From Osmia lignaria lignaria (Eukaryota > Arthropoda > Insecta > Hymenoptera > Megachilidae): a DNA stretch of 64,000 bases. The notes below the pieces were generated by a model. The model did no database searches and was not told the origin of the DNA. It saw only the letters and a program-made list of their open reading frames with translations. Below, one piece after another: positions 49,617-60,619 of this stretch; the stretch's first letter is position 1; every line of letters begins with the position of its first letter. Made by a program: the position numbers and the translations under genes. The stretch lies in NCBI RefSeq assembly GCF_051020975.1, contig NC_135044.1:3164501-3228500 (forward strand), written 5' to 3'.

Positions 49617-51710
49617 AAGTGTTCTTCGAGTGGAAACATTGTGATCCGATGGTTCCTCGAAAGTAGTGGAGTGTGGTCGTTTAGTTGAGAAGTATCGATG
49701 GTAGTGGTTAACCGCAATGGGGTCTTCGAGTCAATGATTTTAGACTTTCTTTAAAGGTGTTTCAATTGCTTATGGTTGGTTTTTGTAGAATATGAAGACG
49801 TTTAGAACTGTGTGAATTTCGAGTGTTCTTTAAAGGATATTCATGCACATTAATTAGACACTGTATCTATCACTAGGCCAGGGATAATTAGGATGATTTG
49901 TGTATAAAATTTACTGTAACGATAATTAATCATTTTGAAATGGTAAAGTGCTTCATCACTTCTGAATTTGTGTACGTACACGTTTACCTCTTCTTTTCAT
50001 TTAAATATTCTTAGCAAAGTTACAAGGGAGGAGTTGAAATTAGTAATCTCTTCGCAATTAGAGACAGACAATCCGCTTTGATCGTCCAATATTTCTCGTC
50101 TCAAGCATTCAACGTCGCGACGCTCTCCGACGGATCTCAAAACAGCTCGATCTTGCGATCGACCATCACCCATATTCACAATCTGGAAAACCTTGTTACC
50201 GGTGGTTCAGGGTCGTTGCAATCGTTCGGATGGAAATAATCGGATTCGAGGTGCAATAAACTCACGGTGCAGGATCGCTGCGACGGCAACGAACGAGCGA
50301 CGGCCGACAGAAAACAGTAGAAAAGAACGTTAAAGACGTCGACGGAGTCGCTGGTATTCCCCGGCGAATTTCCAGCTGATTAACTGAACACTCAGGTAGG
50401 TGATCGTTAAGATTTTCACGGTAAAACATCCATGAAATTATCCGCCACCATATTCTGTAAATTGTTCGCGCTGTGTTTGTTGATTGACACAATTAGAACT
50501 TCGAAGTGTCGAGGAATTTGGATTATCAAATTTCATAGTGTGCTCTGTTTTGACACGACTATGAATCTCATTTCTATTTAATCAAATTTCACCTCTTTAT
50601 TCCTAAATAAATAGAACACCACCCCTAACAAGAATTGAAATTACTGAATATAATTGGAGGATCATTTGCACCAATGGCTTCCCAATAATTTCCCTAATAT
50701 TTCATTGTTGCTATTATTTCAATACCAATATTTCTGATTAGACTCTTATGAAAATTCAAATGGCATATACGTGTGGCATTTAACGTATCCAGCTGCATTC
50801 GTTGATAATTTCATTGAAATCGTTCAAGAATCTGATCCTCTAATTATTTCCATCGGTGTAGAAACAACTCGATCACGATCCGCGTATACCTCGCGTTTCG
50901 ATCTCGTTCGCAGCTCTTCTCCGGGCTCGCGTTCGAGCGACCCCATAAACCACCCTTCTGTGGCTCGACCAAAATCTCCGTGAAAAAAGGACGGAAGAAA
51001 GGTGAACAAGAAAAGAAGGAAAAGAAAAGAAAGAACAAGAGGAGAATAGTTGTAAATCAGCTGGCACACGTTCGGCCTAATACGTCCGGTGACAAGCGCG
51101 CCAGCAAAACGGCGTCACCTTGGTAGAACGAGGTGTACAGTTGATTCCAGACGACGTCACCTTCTCCATTTAACTTACGGAAATCACGTGCGGCCCGTGC
51201 TCGTAAAGGACGTTGAGTTATTGTGGCGATCCGCAAGCTTCTACTAATTAGCTCGCGGCCGATTCGAAACCAAGAGAGCCACCACCACCACCATCGCCAC
51301 CACCACCACTGGGAGTCATTCATTAACGGGACAGCAGTCACGAATTGTTTTCATTCATCGGTTCTTGCGTGCGCCGCCACCGAGAAGTGCCCTGAATGAA
51401 TGCGGAGCCTTTGCTCCCGAGTAGACGAGTCCTTCGTTCTTCAGGACTCCCAATTGTCGAGAAAAAAGTTTAGAGTTTACTGAATTTTCACCGTGATATT
51501 CGGGGACAAACTATTGGGAGATTTGGAAAGTGTTCCATTGTTACCTCGCGTTAATGAATTCTCCTATTTATAACATAATTTTAATAACACGATACCTTAT
51601 GGAAATCTGCTCTGTCCGATGTGCCCGAAAGATGCACCCATCGTGATATAAACTGTCAGGTTGTTTCTTGGTGACAGAATGCGTAGGTGGCAGAGGCGGT
51701 TCGAGTCGAG

Positions 51711-51988
51711 ATGCTGAAGGAAGTCGGCTGTGGTAGCAGCACACCCCCTCCAGGGGATGGTGCGATCAGCAATCGGCAGATTGCCACCGGTGACAACAAC
51801 AACAGCGACGGAAGTCTTGGCTGCGGTGGTTGCGGCAGAGAGATAGCCGAACGATGGTACTTAAGGGCCGCGGATCGTGCGTGGCATTGTGGTTGCTTAC
51901 GTTGCTGCCACTGTCGGGTACCATTGGCTGCCGAGTTGACCTGTTTCGCCAGGGATGGCAACATCTACTGCAAAGAGGATTATTATAG
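51711..51988 (+). CDS. apB: gene 2 exon 1 (coding): N-terminus and LIM1
   Basis: Starts at MLKEVGCGSS and encodes a Gly/Asn-rich lead and LIM1 with CGGC...WHCGC and IYCKEDYYR, the latter nearly the same as in Lhx2/9. The donor GTTAGT starts at 51989, leaving a split Arg codon (AG|G). Transcript sequence upstream to about 51687 or 51694 may belong to the same exon, because CGTAG and GTGGCAG could each serve as acceptor. Confidence 0.9.
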
Positions 51989-54900
51989 GTTAGTGGTAGT
52001 AGTTGTAAGAGGATTAGAAACGTACCGGGGAGGGTTGTACCGTATCTCGAGACTTTTGCTTTCCGCGGATCATTTCTGTGGTGTCTTTTCGCTATTTCAA
52101 CCCCTTCACTTACTTTTTCTACGTTCTTTTGATTTTCAACCCTATCACCGTACGAAACAAAGCGGATGTAGCTATTCGTCAGGTAGTTTCATGTCGAATT
52201 ACCAGGATGACGCTAGGGATTAATGCAAGATTCTTTGGTCCCGGTTCTCCGGAACGGGTGTACGGCTTCCCGTTTCCAGTATTTATTGGGGTATCCGCGA
52301 ATTTGCATAGGAGCGCCCGGTCGGCTCAAAACTTCGCCCGGACCACACAAAATGTCTACTAATGGCCAACTCTGAGCCCCGCTGGCTAGGCACCCGAACC
52401 GGGATCTGAAATTCCACACGGTGATATACTCGCCGCGATAAAAACACGCGGTCACGATTTCCAGAGCCACCGGATGACACTTCGTTTTTCTTCGTGCCGG
52501 TACGGCGTTTCGATCGATCGATTTCGCTGGATCGTTCCTTTGCGCGGCTGTTTCCGTTCTTTGCTTCTTCGCAACACGCCGATCGTAATTACGATATTCG
52601 CGTTAATTGATTTTAAGTCCGAAAGATTTCATTTTTTCTCTGTAGGTAATTTTAGCGATGAAAAATTCCTGATATACTTAGTCTCACCGATAAGAGTAAT
52701 CGAGAACATATAATCTTCGAAGAAAGACAAACCGATGATAGTGTTCGCAACGTTTCGATCACAAAACACTACATTCGTTATGGCACGTGTCTTTAGTTTC
52801 ATCTTTCTCGCTGTAACGAGCCAGAAAAATGTCTCATATTAGACCGAACACCCCTTCCTTCTGTTCCCTTTAATTATTTCGTTCCATCGAGTCTCTCGGT
52901 CGTAGGTTGATGAAGGACAAGGACAATGATCATAGGATTGAAACAGGACAAATTAGAAATTCGATCGTCTCTCATTTTTCTAAAAGAAATAGGAAACTAA
53001 TGCTCAAGAACAGCAGAAACACAATAAGACCTTAGTGCAGTGAAATTATATAACAATTCTTTAGGTACCAGGTCAGAATGACTCAAAGCGTACTTATAGT
53101 AAGAATTAATATTTTAACAACAAGTTTGCCCAAGATTGAAACTCCAAGAGTTTCCACTTTTCTCATCGATTAATTCACGAGACCAGTCGAGCTTTGGAGA
53201 AGTTGTGCAAGAATGCTTCTGTAACGAATAATTCATAAAGGATTGAATATTTAACGCTTGTCGCTGGTCGAAGCTCGTCGATTTAACGATTCCAATGAAA
53301 GAAAAAACAGACAAGAAACCACCTTCTCACGCTTTCGACGATACAGAGAATTATGCAACGAATAGTTTCTTTGTCGCATTGGTTAGTAGCTTCGTAACTT
53401 AGCCCTTTGAATTGCAACGAGAATGCGGTTTTCATAGACAAAAACACAGTAACAGATCCCCTGCATCTGATTACCATTTCATGTAACGACCACGTTTAAT
53501 TTCATTCCTTATAAATTCTCATTTTAATATCTCAATTCTCACTTTTAAACGTAGAACGCGATATAATTACATTGTCGTTTAAATTGAAACAAAAACCTGT
53601 CGCACCGTGACATTTGCATACAAAAAAATTGCAACCCTGTCAAAGTCTTTTATTTCGTTATATTTTTGACTCGCGTAGGAAATAACGTCGCGCTGGTTTT
53701 GTTGAAACGTTACAATTAGCTCGAAGTCTGACGCAAATGTCTGACAGATCAGATTTTGGCCCGCTGTCAAATTCTTCGAGCGAAGACAGTGCTTTGAAAC
53801 CATTTTCTGACAGCACGTTGAAGGAAGATCGAGGAAATAATGGATAGGTGCTGTCCCGTTTACAAAGGGACCTTTGACAATTCAAATTGTCATTTTAAAT
53901 CTTGGAATTCACCAGAAGCGTTACTTTAACGTCATAGAAAAATTTCATTGTTAGAATTCAGTGTAAGAAATATAGTTATCAAAGTGATTCTAGCTACCAG
54001 CACGTATAATCTTGAAATACCAATATGGCGAGCATCTTTTTTTACTACGTCGATATATCGAATGACAGAGGAGCTAGGGATTCCAAGCGAGGGTGGAACA
54101 CGGTAGACCTATCCCCAGACCCGTTGATCCTGCAGGCTGTTGGTTCGTTAGAGAAGAATACAAGCAGCTCCCCCATGCAATATGCAACGATCCATATCCA
54201 GGCCAAACCCCTTTGTCTCTATTTGGTTTTCGCGCTTCGGAAACTGTAACGTTGCCTCGATCGTCGCCCGCCGATACCAGAGTACGTAAGGGATCCCTAC
54301 CTATCCGCGTATTCCTTCTGTAACACCCTGTTCCGGTACGTTATGGTAGTATCGAAGGAAGAAAAAACTCGCTGAGGGGAACGGCATTGTTCTCCGATTT
54401 TGGTCCGAGCCGATAGTCACGAACAACGGGGGTCACGTGTGCCTCCGGAGAGGCAAGGATCGATGAATTCGAGAGACGATCGGGATCGTTGATTTTGTAA
54501 TTAGGGGATTTCTACGAAGAACGCGTGATCGAGAACGGGTTACAGCTCCTCCGAGGAACCCGGAACATGCATACTCGCCTCGGTTAGAAGGGCCGGAGGG
54601 AATCGAAGCGATTTCGCGGTATTAAGAGGGTTGATTGGTGGACAGATACCAGCGTGATGTAGTTGAGTCGTTCTATCGGTAGCTAGTTAGAGGATGGAAG
54701 GTGATTTTTCAGGATTTCTTTCGATTAGAAATTGAATTTAAATCACTCGAACGTTTCAAGTATTTGAATTCTGAAGTGTATGAATATTAGAATGAAAATT
54801 TTGTAATTACCACCCCCCCGATGATAATTTAAGGAAACATCATTCTACATAAATTGTACGGTATAAAGGGTTAACCAGTGGATTTCTTGGTGAATTCTGT

Positions 54901-57900
54901 CTTCAGGTTGTTCGCCGTGTCGCGATGTTCTCGATGCCGGGCCGGAATTTCCGCCTCGGAGCTGGTGATGCGTGCTAGGGATCTGGTCTACCATGTGGCC
55001 TGTTTCACGTGCGCCTCCTGTGGCACCCCATTGAACAAGGGCGACCATTTCGGGCAGAGGGACGGTCTGGTCTACTGTAGGTGAGAAACACCAGCCCGAA
55101 TTACCATCCTTCGAAGGCCGTCTCTTTGTTATCAACGAGTTTGATGACGAGAGTGACAGAAACGCGAGGCGCGTCGACGTTTAGGGCATTCAATCATTCC
55201 TTCCGCGCGATCATCGACTAACGACCATACTCTCGCGTCTTCAATGTCCGGTTTATTTTGTGAAATAGGATCGAGTCGAGGGCTCGACGCGCGTTCTCGT
55301 AAAAGGGAAAGACGTCGCGGTGCCTCTCCGCTCGATCGATTCGATCGTCGATTTATCATTGATCCACGGCGTTTATCGATCAACACGGGAATCGTGCGAA
55401 TCATGGGACGAGCGGAGGTGAGTCGAGAGGATTCGATCTAAAGTAACTTCGATTGCCAATGAGATTTATGTCCGTGGAAAGAGATATCAAACGGACAGTA
55501 GCTACGGTTTGCTATCAGAAGAGATACCAGGAAAGATATTTAGAAATTTCGAGTAATTACTTTCTAATCACGTCAATTACTAATGAAAGTTTCTAAACTA
55601 CGTGAATTCGATCATATTAATCCTTTTAGCGTTGAAATACCAACTTTAATAATTACAGAAATATTATTTGAAACGAAGCATTATTTTATTCCTTCTGATC
55701 AGGTAGATAACACTTTATTTCAAATAAAAAATATATGTGACTTTAAAGTGGTGAGAGGGTTAAAATAAAAAAGAAAAGAGTAGCAAACGTTAAATAAGGG
55801 CAGAGACTCCATTCCGCGCACTCCGTAAAAGCAACGAAAAAAAGAGAAGAAAAAAAAAATCGAGCGAAACGAAGACCGAAAAGCATCCGCGATGAACGCT
55901 TGGATTCAGCCGACTCCATCGATCCGATCGATCCGATCGAGCGGAAACCGGCGTGGCCAATCGTCTGTCTCCTCTCGCGAGCGAGACCGCCGCGTTCGCG
56001 CGTTCATCGAACTCGGAGGATAACGCAGGGTCGCCACTGAAATACTCGACAGCAAGGTTCACGAATGACGAGCTGGTCGGTCCCAAGACCCCACTATGAG
56101 TTGCTGTGCTGCGCGGGTGATTATGGGAACGCAGCCAGCAACATCGAGGACATCGGATCCCCGGGGGTGTCGCCGCTTCCGGCTTATTACAGCGCCGCGG
56201 AGCAGAGCCCTATCGCATCTTCCGCAACGGTGCAGAAGGGTCGACCCAGAAAGAGGAAGCTATCGGAGGTCACCGGTTCCGAATTACCCGTCACGATGAG
56301 GCTCGCTGCTGGTGCTCTTGGTGAGTAAATTCTTACATTATTTTCCTTTATTTTTTTTCTTTTAATTATGAATTTAAACCATTAACGAATACGGGCGACG
56401 ATCGATCCAGGCTAAATGAAATATTGATCCGTAATATATCGTAGTCCGTGTATCGATTCCGCGACGACGAGGAGAAGAAAAACCAGGGGAGAAAGGAAGA
56501 AAAAACGCGGCCAGGTGCCTTTGTTCTTTCCGTCGTGTAGTCGAAACAATAAAGAATTCACAAGAATCCAGTCTCGCCTCTCCGCGTCCCCGTATACGCA
56601 AATACGTGTAATTGGCAGTGGTGAAAGAACGCGGAACGTAAGAGAGGGATGGAAGGGGTTGGCAGAGGGATAATTGGGCCGGATGGTAAACGGGGGTGTG
56701 CTTGGTGCACTTTCAAACACGGTTCTTAAAACCATGGGAACACGTGGTGCTCCCTGCTCGCTCTTCTCTTTCTTTCCTCTTCGAGACTGCACCTATCAAC
56801 GTGCGAATCACCCTCTTTCTCTCTCTCTCTCTCAAACTTCTCTTTTCTACTTTCCATTCCGCGAATCAAGGGAGTTGTATTATTTGTCGAGCAATGAGCA
56901 TAATAGCTGGTTCGTTCGGTGTGCAAATATTTACTAAAGCTTTCAGGGATCGCGGGTTTAGATGCGAATCGGCTTCAGATCGCGTGCATGTAAGCAGCGA
57001 GTAATGGATGCTAGAGCGATGGGTGCTAGGGTGATGCCTGTAAGGGCGCGAAATACTAGAGCAATGGGTGCTACAACGCAGAATACTAAAACGATGAATG
57101 ATAGAGCGATGGGTGTCAAAGCGCAAGATGTTAGAGCGATGGGTGCTAAAAAGCGAAATACCCGTACGATGGATTCTAAAGCAATATAGCACCCACATTA
57201 AAGAGCACTGATACATCACGGCTTCTTCTAAGCTATAAACAATTTTGAGCAAACTTAAAAGGCAATAGATTATGATTCAAGTATTTAGTTTCGCCCGAGA
57301 TCAGGACTCGCAACAACGGAATGTGAACGCAACTATGGAAACGCGTTAGTTAGAGAGAATTTTTGTCATCGTTTCAATGTAACACGCGGCCTTAGCCTCG
57401 TTAAACCGTTCTCTCATCGACTCACGGCGGAATTCCACGGCGAAATTTCGCCGGCTGTCTATAATTGATCCTCGACAAGGGCCACGCGGACTTTGCCGCG
57501 CCTCTTTGTCCTGTTCGGTTGGACATGTGCCAGCCGGTCAAACGGTTTTCCTTTTCGAGAGCTGAATAAATACGCTCCGTCGAACGCGTCTGTCCTTGCG
57601 TTGGCAAATGTCGTATCGCGGCTTGCTTTTAATTGGCCCACGTTTAAACATGCCGGAAGACGTTCCATGGTTCCTTTCCAACGAAATCGAACCATGAAGG
57701 AAATAAAGGGAACCGAGGGTGGGAAGGTGGATGATCAATCATACACCATACATAATTTACAATGAAAAGGGTGGATTATTAGTCTCGTTCTATTCTCTTC
57801 TGATTTGTTTCCTGATGTTTAACGACTCGGTTATTTTATAATCGACCAAGAGGGGATGAGTTTTAGACTAGCGGCAAGAATTTACGATCAACAGCCATAA

Positions 57901-60619
57901 AATCGTCCAAGAGATGCTTGTTGGGCGCTGCGTTGTCTGTTCAGTCTGGGAACCAGCCGACTGGCTCGCCTTTTATTGTCTTTATATATAATTGGGACAC
58001 TTTTTGTCCCGACCGACGATTCCCTTCGAACTATTCCGTCTGGACGTCCGCTGGAGCGACGCGTTCGATGAATCGCTGGAATTGCGAACTCGATAACAGC
58101 CCGTCGTTTCTCCGTTCAAAAGTATTTTCGCTTTGCTTAAAAAGAAGATTTCAAAGCTAAAAATATGATTTTAGTTAAAATTCAATTGATATGCTATAAA
58201 ATATTTCAAAAGGCACTGTAAATTCCAAAAATTGCAAACGAAACTCACCCCCCGAATTCTACCAAATTCTACTCAAATCCAAAACTGATCGAAGCGAACG
58301 CGAGTGACAAGACAAAAGGTTAGCCAGAATCCACCGAAGCCCCCGGAAGAGAGGCGGACGAAAGTCGATTCGAGCGAATTCACCGGACGTGCCGTGTAAC
58401 CAGCGCGGCGGTCGCGAGCGGAGAAAAGGCTAGGGGCCCAACGGACAGTGACAGATGGGTATCGGTGGCGAGATGCATCGATTGGCCGATCTGGCCGGAA
58501 AAGAATGCTGCCGTGGCCAATACGTGGCCACTGGCAACAGAAATGGCCGGCGGAACACTGTAATGCCGCCTGCGTGAGTTTCTTGCCGGAACGAGGACGA
58601 TCCTCGCCTCGAACAGCCGAGCCATCCGCGCGATTTCCTCCTCTAGCCTGGACCTGACAAATTGTAATCTCATTCTTGAACCACGAAAACCACGTCTCCC
58701 AATCTGCTCCCTACCCAAAGTATCCTTCTATCGGCCTCGTTCCGTGCGGCGGGTTCGCTTGGGAACCAGGCCATCCTCGTGAAAAAACTTGCGTATTCCT
58801 TTTGCAGAGACGATCCGCTCTGCTCGCGTTTATTGATAGAGCTGCTTCCCGTGGAAAGCGTTACGTTTCTCAATCGAACGAACCCGAGTTTCAGCAACCT
58901 TTCGAGGGAAAATGTGATTACTGCCACAGTATTATTTTAAGTAAATGAAAATTATTTCAAGGATCAGTAAAATTGAAGACTGGCGCTTTGGATGTTCATC
59001 AAAGAACATCCAAAAGTGTCGTCCGGTTCCGCGGAATCGTAACGGAGCGATCGTTTTTCCGGCGATCCGAGGGAAAGAAAAATGGCCGTGTCGTTCACCC
59101 CGGCAAAACGAATTCCAACGGCGGTGTGGCCGTCCACGGGAATCGGTTCTTCTCTTTTCTGGATCGCGAACCATGGACAGAGAGAACAGCCCGTCGTCGT
59201 CCGTAGGGAATGGAAGTTCGGGACAATAAACAGTAATGGCGGATACGTGCTCGGGGATTTACTTCTGGCTTCGGTTGCCCCGTTCCCTTCCACGGCACCG
59301 TCGTCGCCGCCGCCGGCTGTCCACGAACGTCGCTGGAACCCGTTCTTTCTCTCGATTGAATTCAATGGTTACCCTCGTCGTCTTATTTATTGGATGCGTT
59401 CCTTCGCTCCGCCGGCGCGCAACAACTGCAACTTGCAACGGCACCGAACGCTTGCACCGATCTCCTTCCCTCGACGCGACTTGCCTCCTCTTATTCGACC
59501 AACGACGTTACGCGATTACGTGCCCGGAAATTCGTTTGACGAACGACTCGCTGGATTGGATCGATCGTTCGGGATCGAAACACGATTCTACTCGTCGATG
59601 GTGGTCGATCGAAGACGCGACTTTTCGATAATAAAGTTCACGATTCAGATGTATTTCGTTGATTATTGAAATTGGGAGATTCTCAAGTTGCTTGAAATAG
59701 ATTTTGAATAGAGTAATGGATAATAGAATATTCTTGCAATTCTCACTTGTCTATTCTGTATTTTTTTTTTTTTTTAATCAAGTATCAAGTTGAAAAGAAA
59801 TAGTAGTACTCGATGAAATAGGGTACTTTGTTTCAGAACTCCTTCATCCTACCGAACTGTCTTCGTCCATGGAATCGTTGGCAGCGTACGAAGCGTCTGT
59901 TGGTTCACCAGGGCCTGTGCATCAGAGCCAACGAACGAAGCGCATGAGAACGAGCTTCAAGCACCATCAGTTGCGAACGATGAAGAATTATTTTGCTATA
60001 AATCAGAATCCCGACGCGAAGGACCTCAAGCAACTGGCGCAGAAGACGGGACTCTCGAAGAGGGTGCTTCAGGTGGGAAATAAATTTCGTTCTCGATTTC
60101 CTTCCCCCCCTGGTCCGAGCTCGACTCCAACATCGTTTAAATCGATAACGAGATCATTTATTCTTTTATATTGAAAACTTTTTTCTTTTTGCTTCTTCGC
60201 TAGAAATAGCTTATTAATTTTTCAATGAATTATTACTATTTTCACGATACTTGGCTAACGTCGTTCATAGTTAAATTTAAGTATAATATTACAAACCATC
60301 TCCCCGAATGGCTAAGATAATTCAGAATCATCAGCTTCTGAAAGACACGGTTCTCGTGTGCCAGGTGTGGTTCCAAAACGCTCGCGCGAAATGGCGACGG
60401 AACATGATGAGGCAGGAGGGTAACACGACGAGTAGCAACGTAGGGTGTCCAGGTACACCTGTACCGTCGAACACGGCTGGTTCACCAAACGTGGGACCGG
60501 CTGCTAGCATCCTAGGGGACAGCAACAGTATGCCGTCGACCTCGATGGAGGAGCTGCACGCTCTTCACCACCTACATTCCGGCGTTTCCTCTCAGGTTTC
60601 CTTCTCCGATCTTTACTGA
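51711..60619 (+). CDS. apB: Lhx2/9-type apterous paralogue (apB-type) LIM-homeodomain protein, 391 residues; exons 51711-51988, 54907-55080, 56088-56320, 59837-60072, 60365-60619
   Basis: Five exons join to 1176 coding bases including the stop, with every phase matching. LIM1 ligands are C38, C41, H59, C62, C65, C68, C87 and D90. LIM2 ligands are C100, C103, H122, C125, C128, C131, C150 and H153. KGRPRKRK lies at 201-208 and the homeodomain at 262-321, with Q50, N51 and AKWRR. The linker SSSMESLAAYEASVG and the tail SSQVSFSDLY resemble vertebrate Lhx2/Lhx9. The start ATG at 51711 is chosen because an in-frame TAG lies at 51684-51686 and G is at -3. A spliced upstream start cannot be excluded. 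Known family role: nuclear factor using Chip/Ldb through its LIM domains, in wing dorsal identity and neural fate. The apB label is inference. Confidence 0.93.
51989..54906 (+). other. gene 2 intron 1
   Basis: A 2918-bp phase-2 intron. The stretch at about 54060-54340 is open in two frames and GC-richer than its surroundings, but no domain is recognisable. Otherwise nothing is seen. Confidence 0.85.
54907..55080 (+). CDS. apB: gene 2 exon 2: LIM2
   Basis: The acceptor TCTGTCTTCAG ends at 54906 and the donor GTGAGA starts at 55081. It encodes the whole LIM2 core from RLFAVSRCSRC to LVYC plus two bases of the next Arg codon. The ELVMRARDLVYHVACF stretch is highly conserved between both genes and vertebrate Lhx2/9. 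Confidence 0.95.
55081..56087 (+). other. gene 2 intron 2
   Basis: A 1007-bp phase-2 intron. It contains a small GATCGATCC-type direct repeat at 55915-55945 and an A-rich patch at about 55770-55860. Confidence 0.85.
56088..56320 (+). CDS. apB: gene 2 exon 3: end of LIM2, linker, basic motif
   Basis: The first base completes the split Arg codon and PHYE follows, closing LIM2. The acceptor GGTCCCAAG is an AAG type with a weak pyrimidine tract, but the frame and the PHYE continuation decide it. The linker is Ser/Ala/Pro-rich and holds QKGRPRKRKLSEV. The donor GTGAGT at 56321 leaves phase 1. In gene 1 the same stretch is joined to LIM2 without an intron. Confidence 0.9.
56321..59836 (+). other. 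gene 2 intron 3
   Basis: A 3516-bp phase-1 intron holding a CT microsatellite at 56812-56834, the 15-bp minisatellite at 57001-57180, and GC-rich sequence at 58320-58660 and 59000-59600. The 195-residue open frame at 59082-59669 has no domain and is interleaved with frames on both strands. Confidence 0.85.
57001..57180. repeat. 15-bp minisatellite, twelve units
   Basis: Twelve units of exactly 15 bp, consensus close to GCGATGGGTGCTAGA. Several units (starting 57016, 57061, 57106, 57136) are near-identical, and others are variants such as GCGCGAAATACTAGA. Because 15 is a multiple of 3, open frames run through it on both strands. Those frames look like five-residue peptide repeats but lack exon signals. 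Confidence 0.9.
59837..60072 (+). CDS. apB: gene 2 exon 4: linker and homeodomain residues 1-46
   Basis: The acceptor TTTGTTTCAG ends at 59836 and the donor GTGGGA starts at 60073. A T-rich run at 59760-59775 lies in the intron just before. It encodes a linker that resembles Lhx2/9 (SMESLAAYEA) and the first two homeodomain helices, ending LSKRVLQ. Confidence 0.96.
60073..60364 (+). other. gene 2 intron 4 (inside the homeobox)
   Basis: A 292-bp phase-0 intron between homeodomain residues 46 and 47. It occupies the same position as the 3195-bp intron of gene 1. Confidence 0.93.
60365..60619 (+). CDS. apB: gene 2 exon 5: recognition helix, C-terminus, stop
   Basis: The acceptor CTCGTGTGCCAG ends at 60364. 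It opens with VWFQNARAKWRRNMMRQEG, then a Ser/Thr/Pro/Gly-rich tail with MEELHALHHLHSGV, and ends SSQVSFSDLY before TGA at 60617-60619. Confidence 0.95.
   Translation: MWFQNARAKWRRNMMRQEGNTTSSNVGCPGTPVPSNTAGSPNVGPAASILGDSNSMPSTSMEELHALHHLHSGVSSQVSFSDLY

Larger units (their letters stand above)
40558..51670. other. upstream region of gene 2, no proven exon
   Basis: Likely contains the promoter and 5' UTR exons of gene 2, but I cannot place them. GC-rich blocks lie at 45560-46310 and 49086-49616, both open in several frames at once. A (GA)n run lies at 47195-47219. The 248-residue + ORF at 45449-46195 has no recognisable domain. The rest is AT-rich without supportable features. Confidence 0.5.

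Noticed and set aside
59082..59669. 195-residue + ORF before the gene 2 homeodomain exon
   Set aside because: It sits wholly inside intron 3, is out of step with the splice sites, and other frames are open over the same GC-rich stretch.
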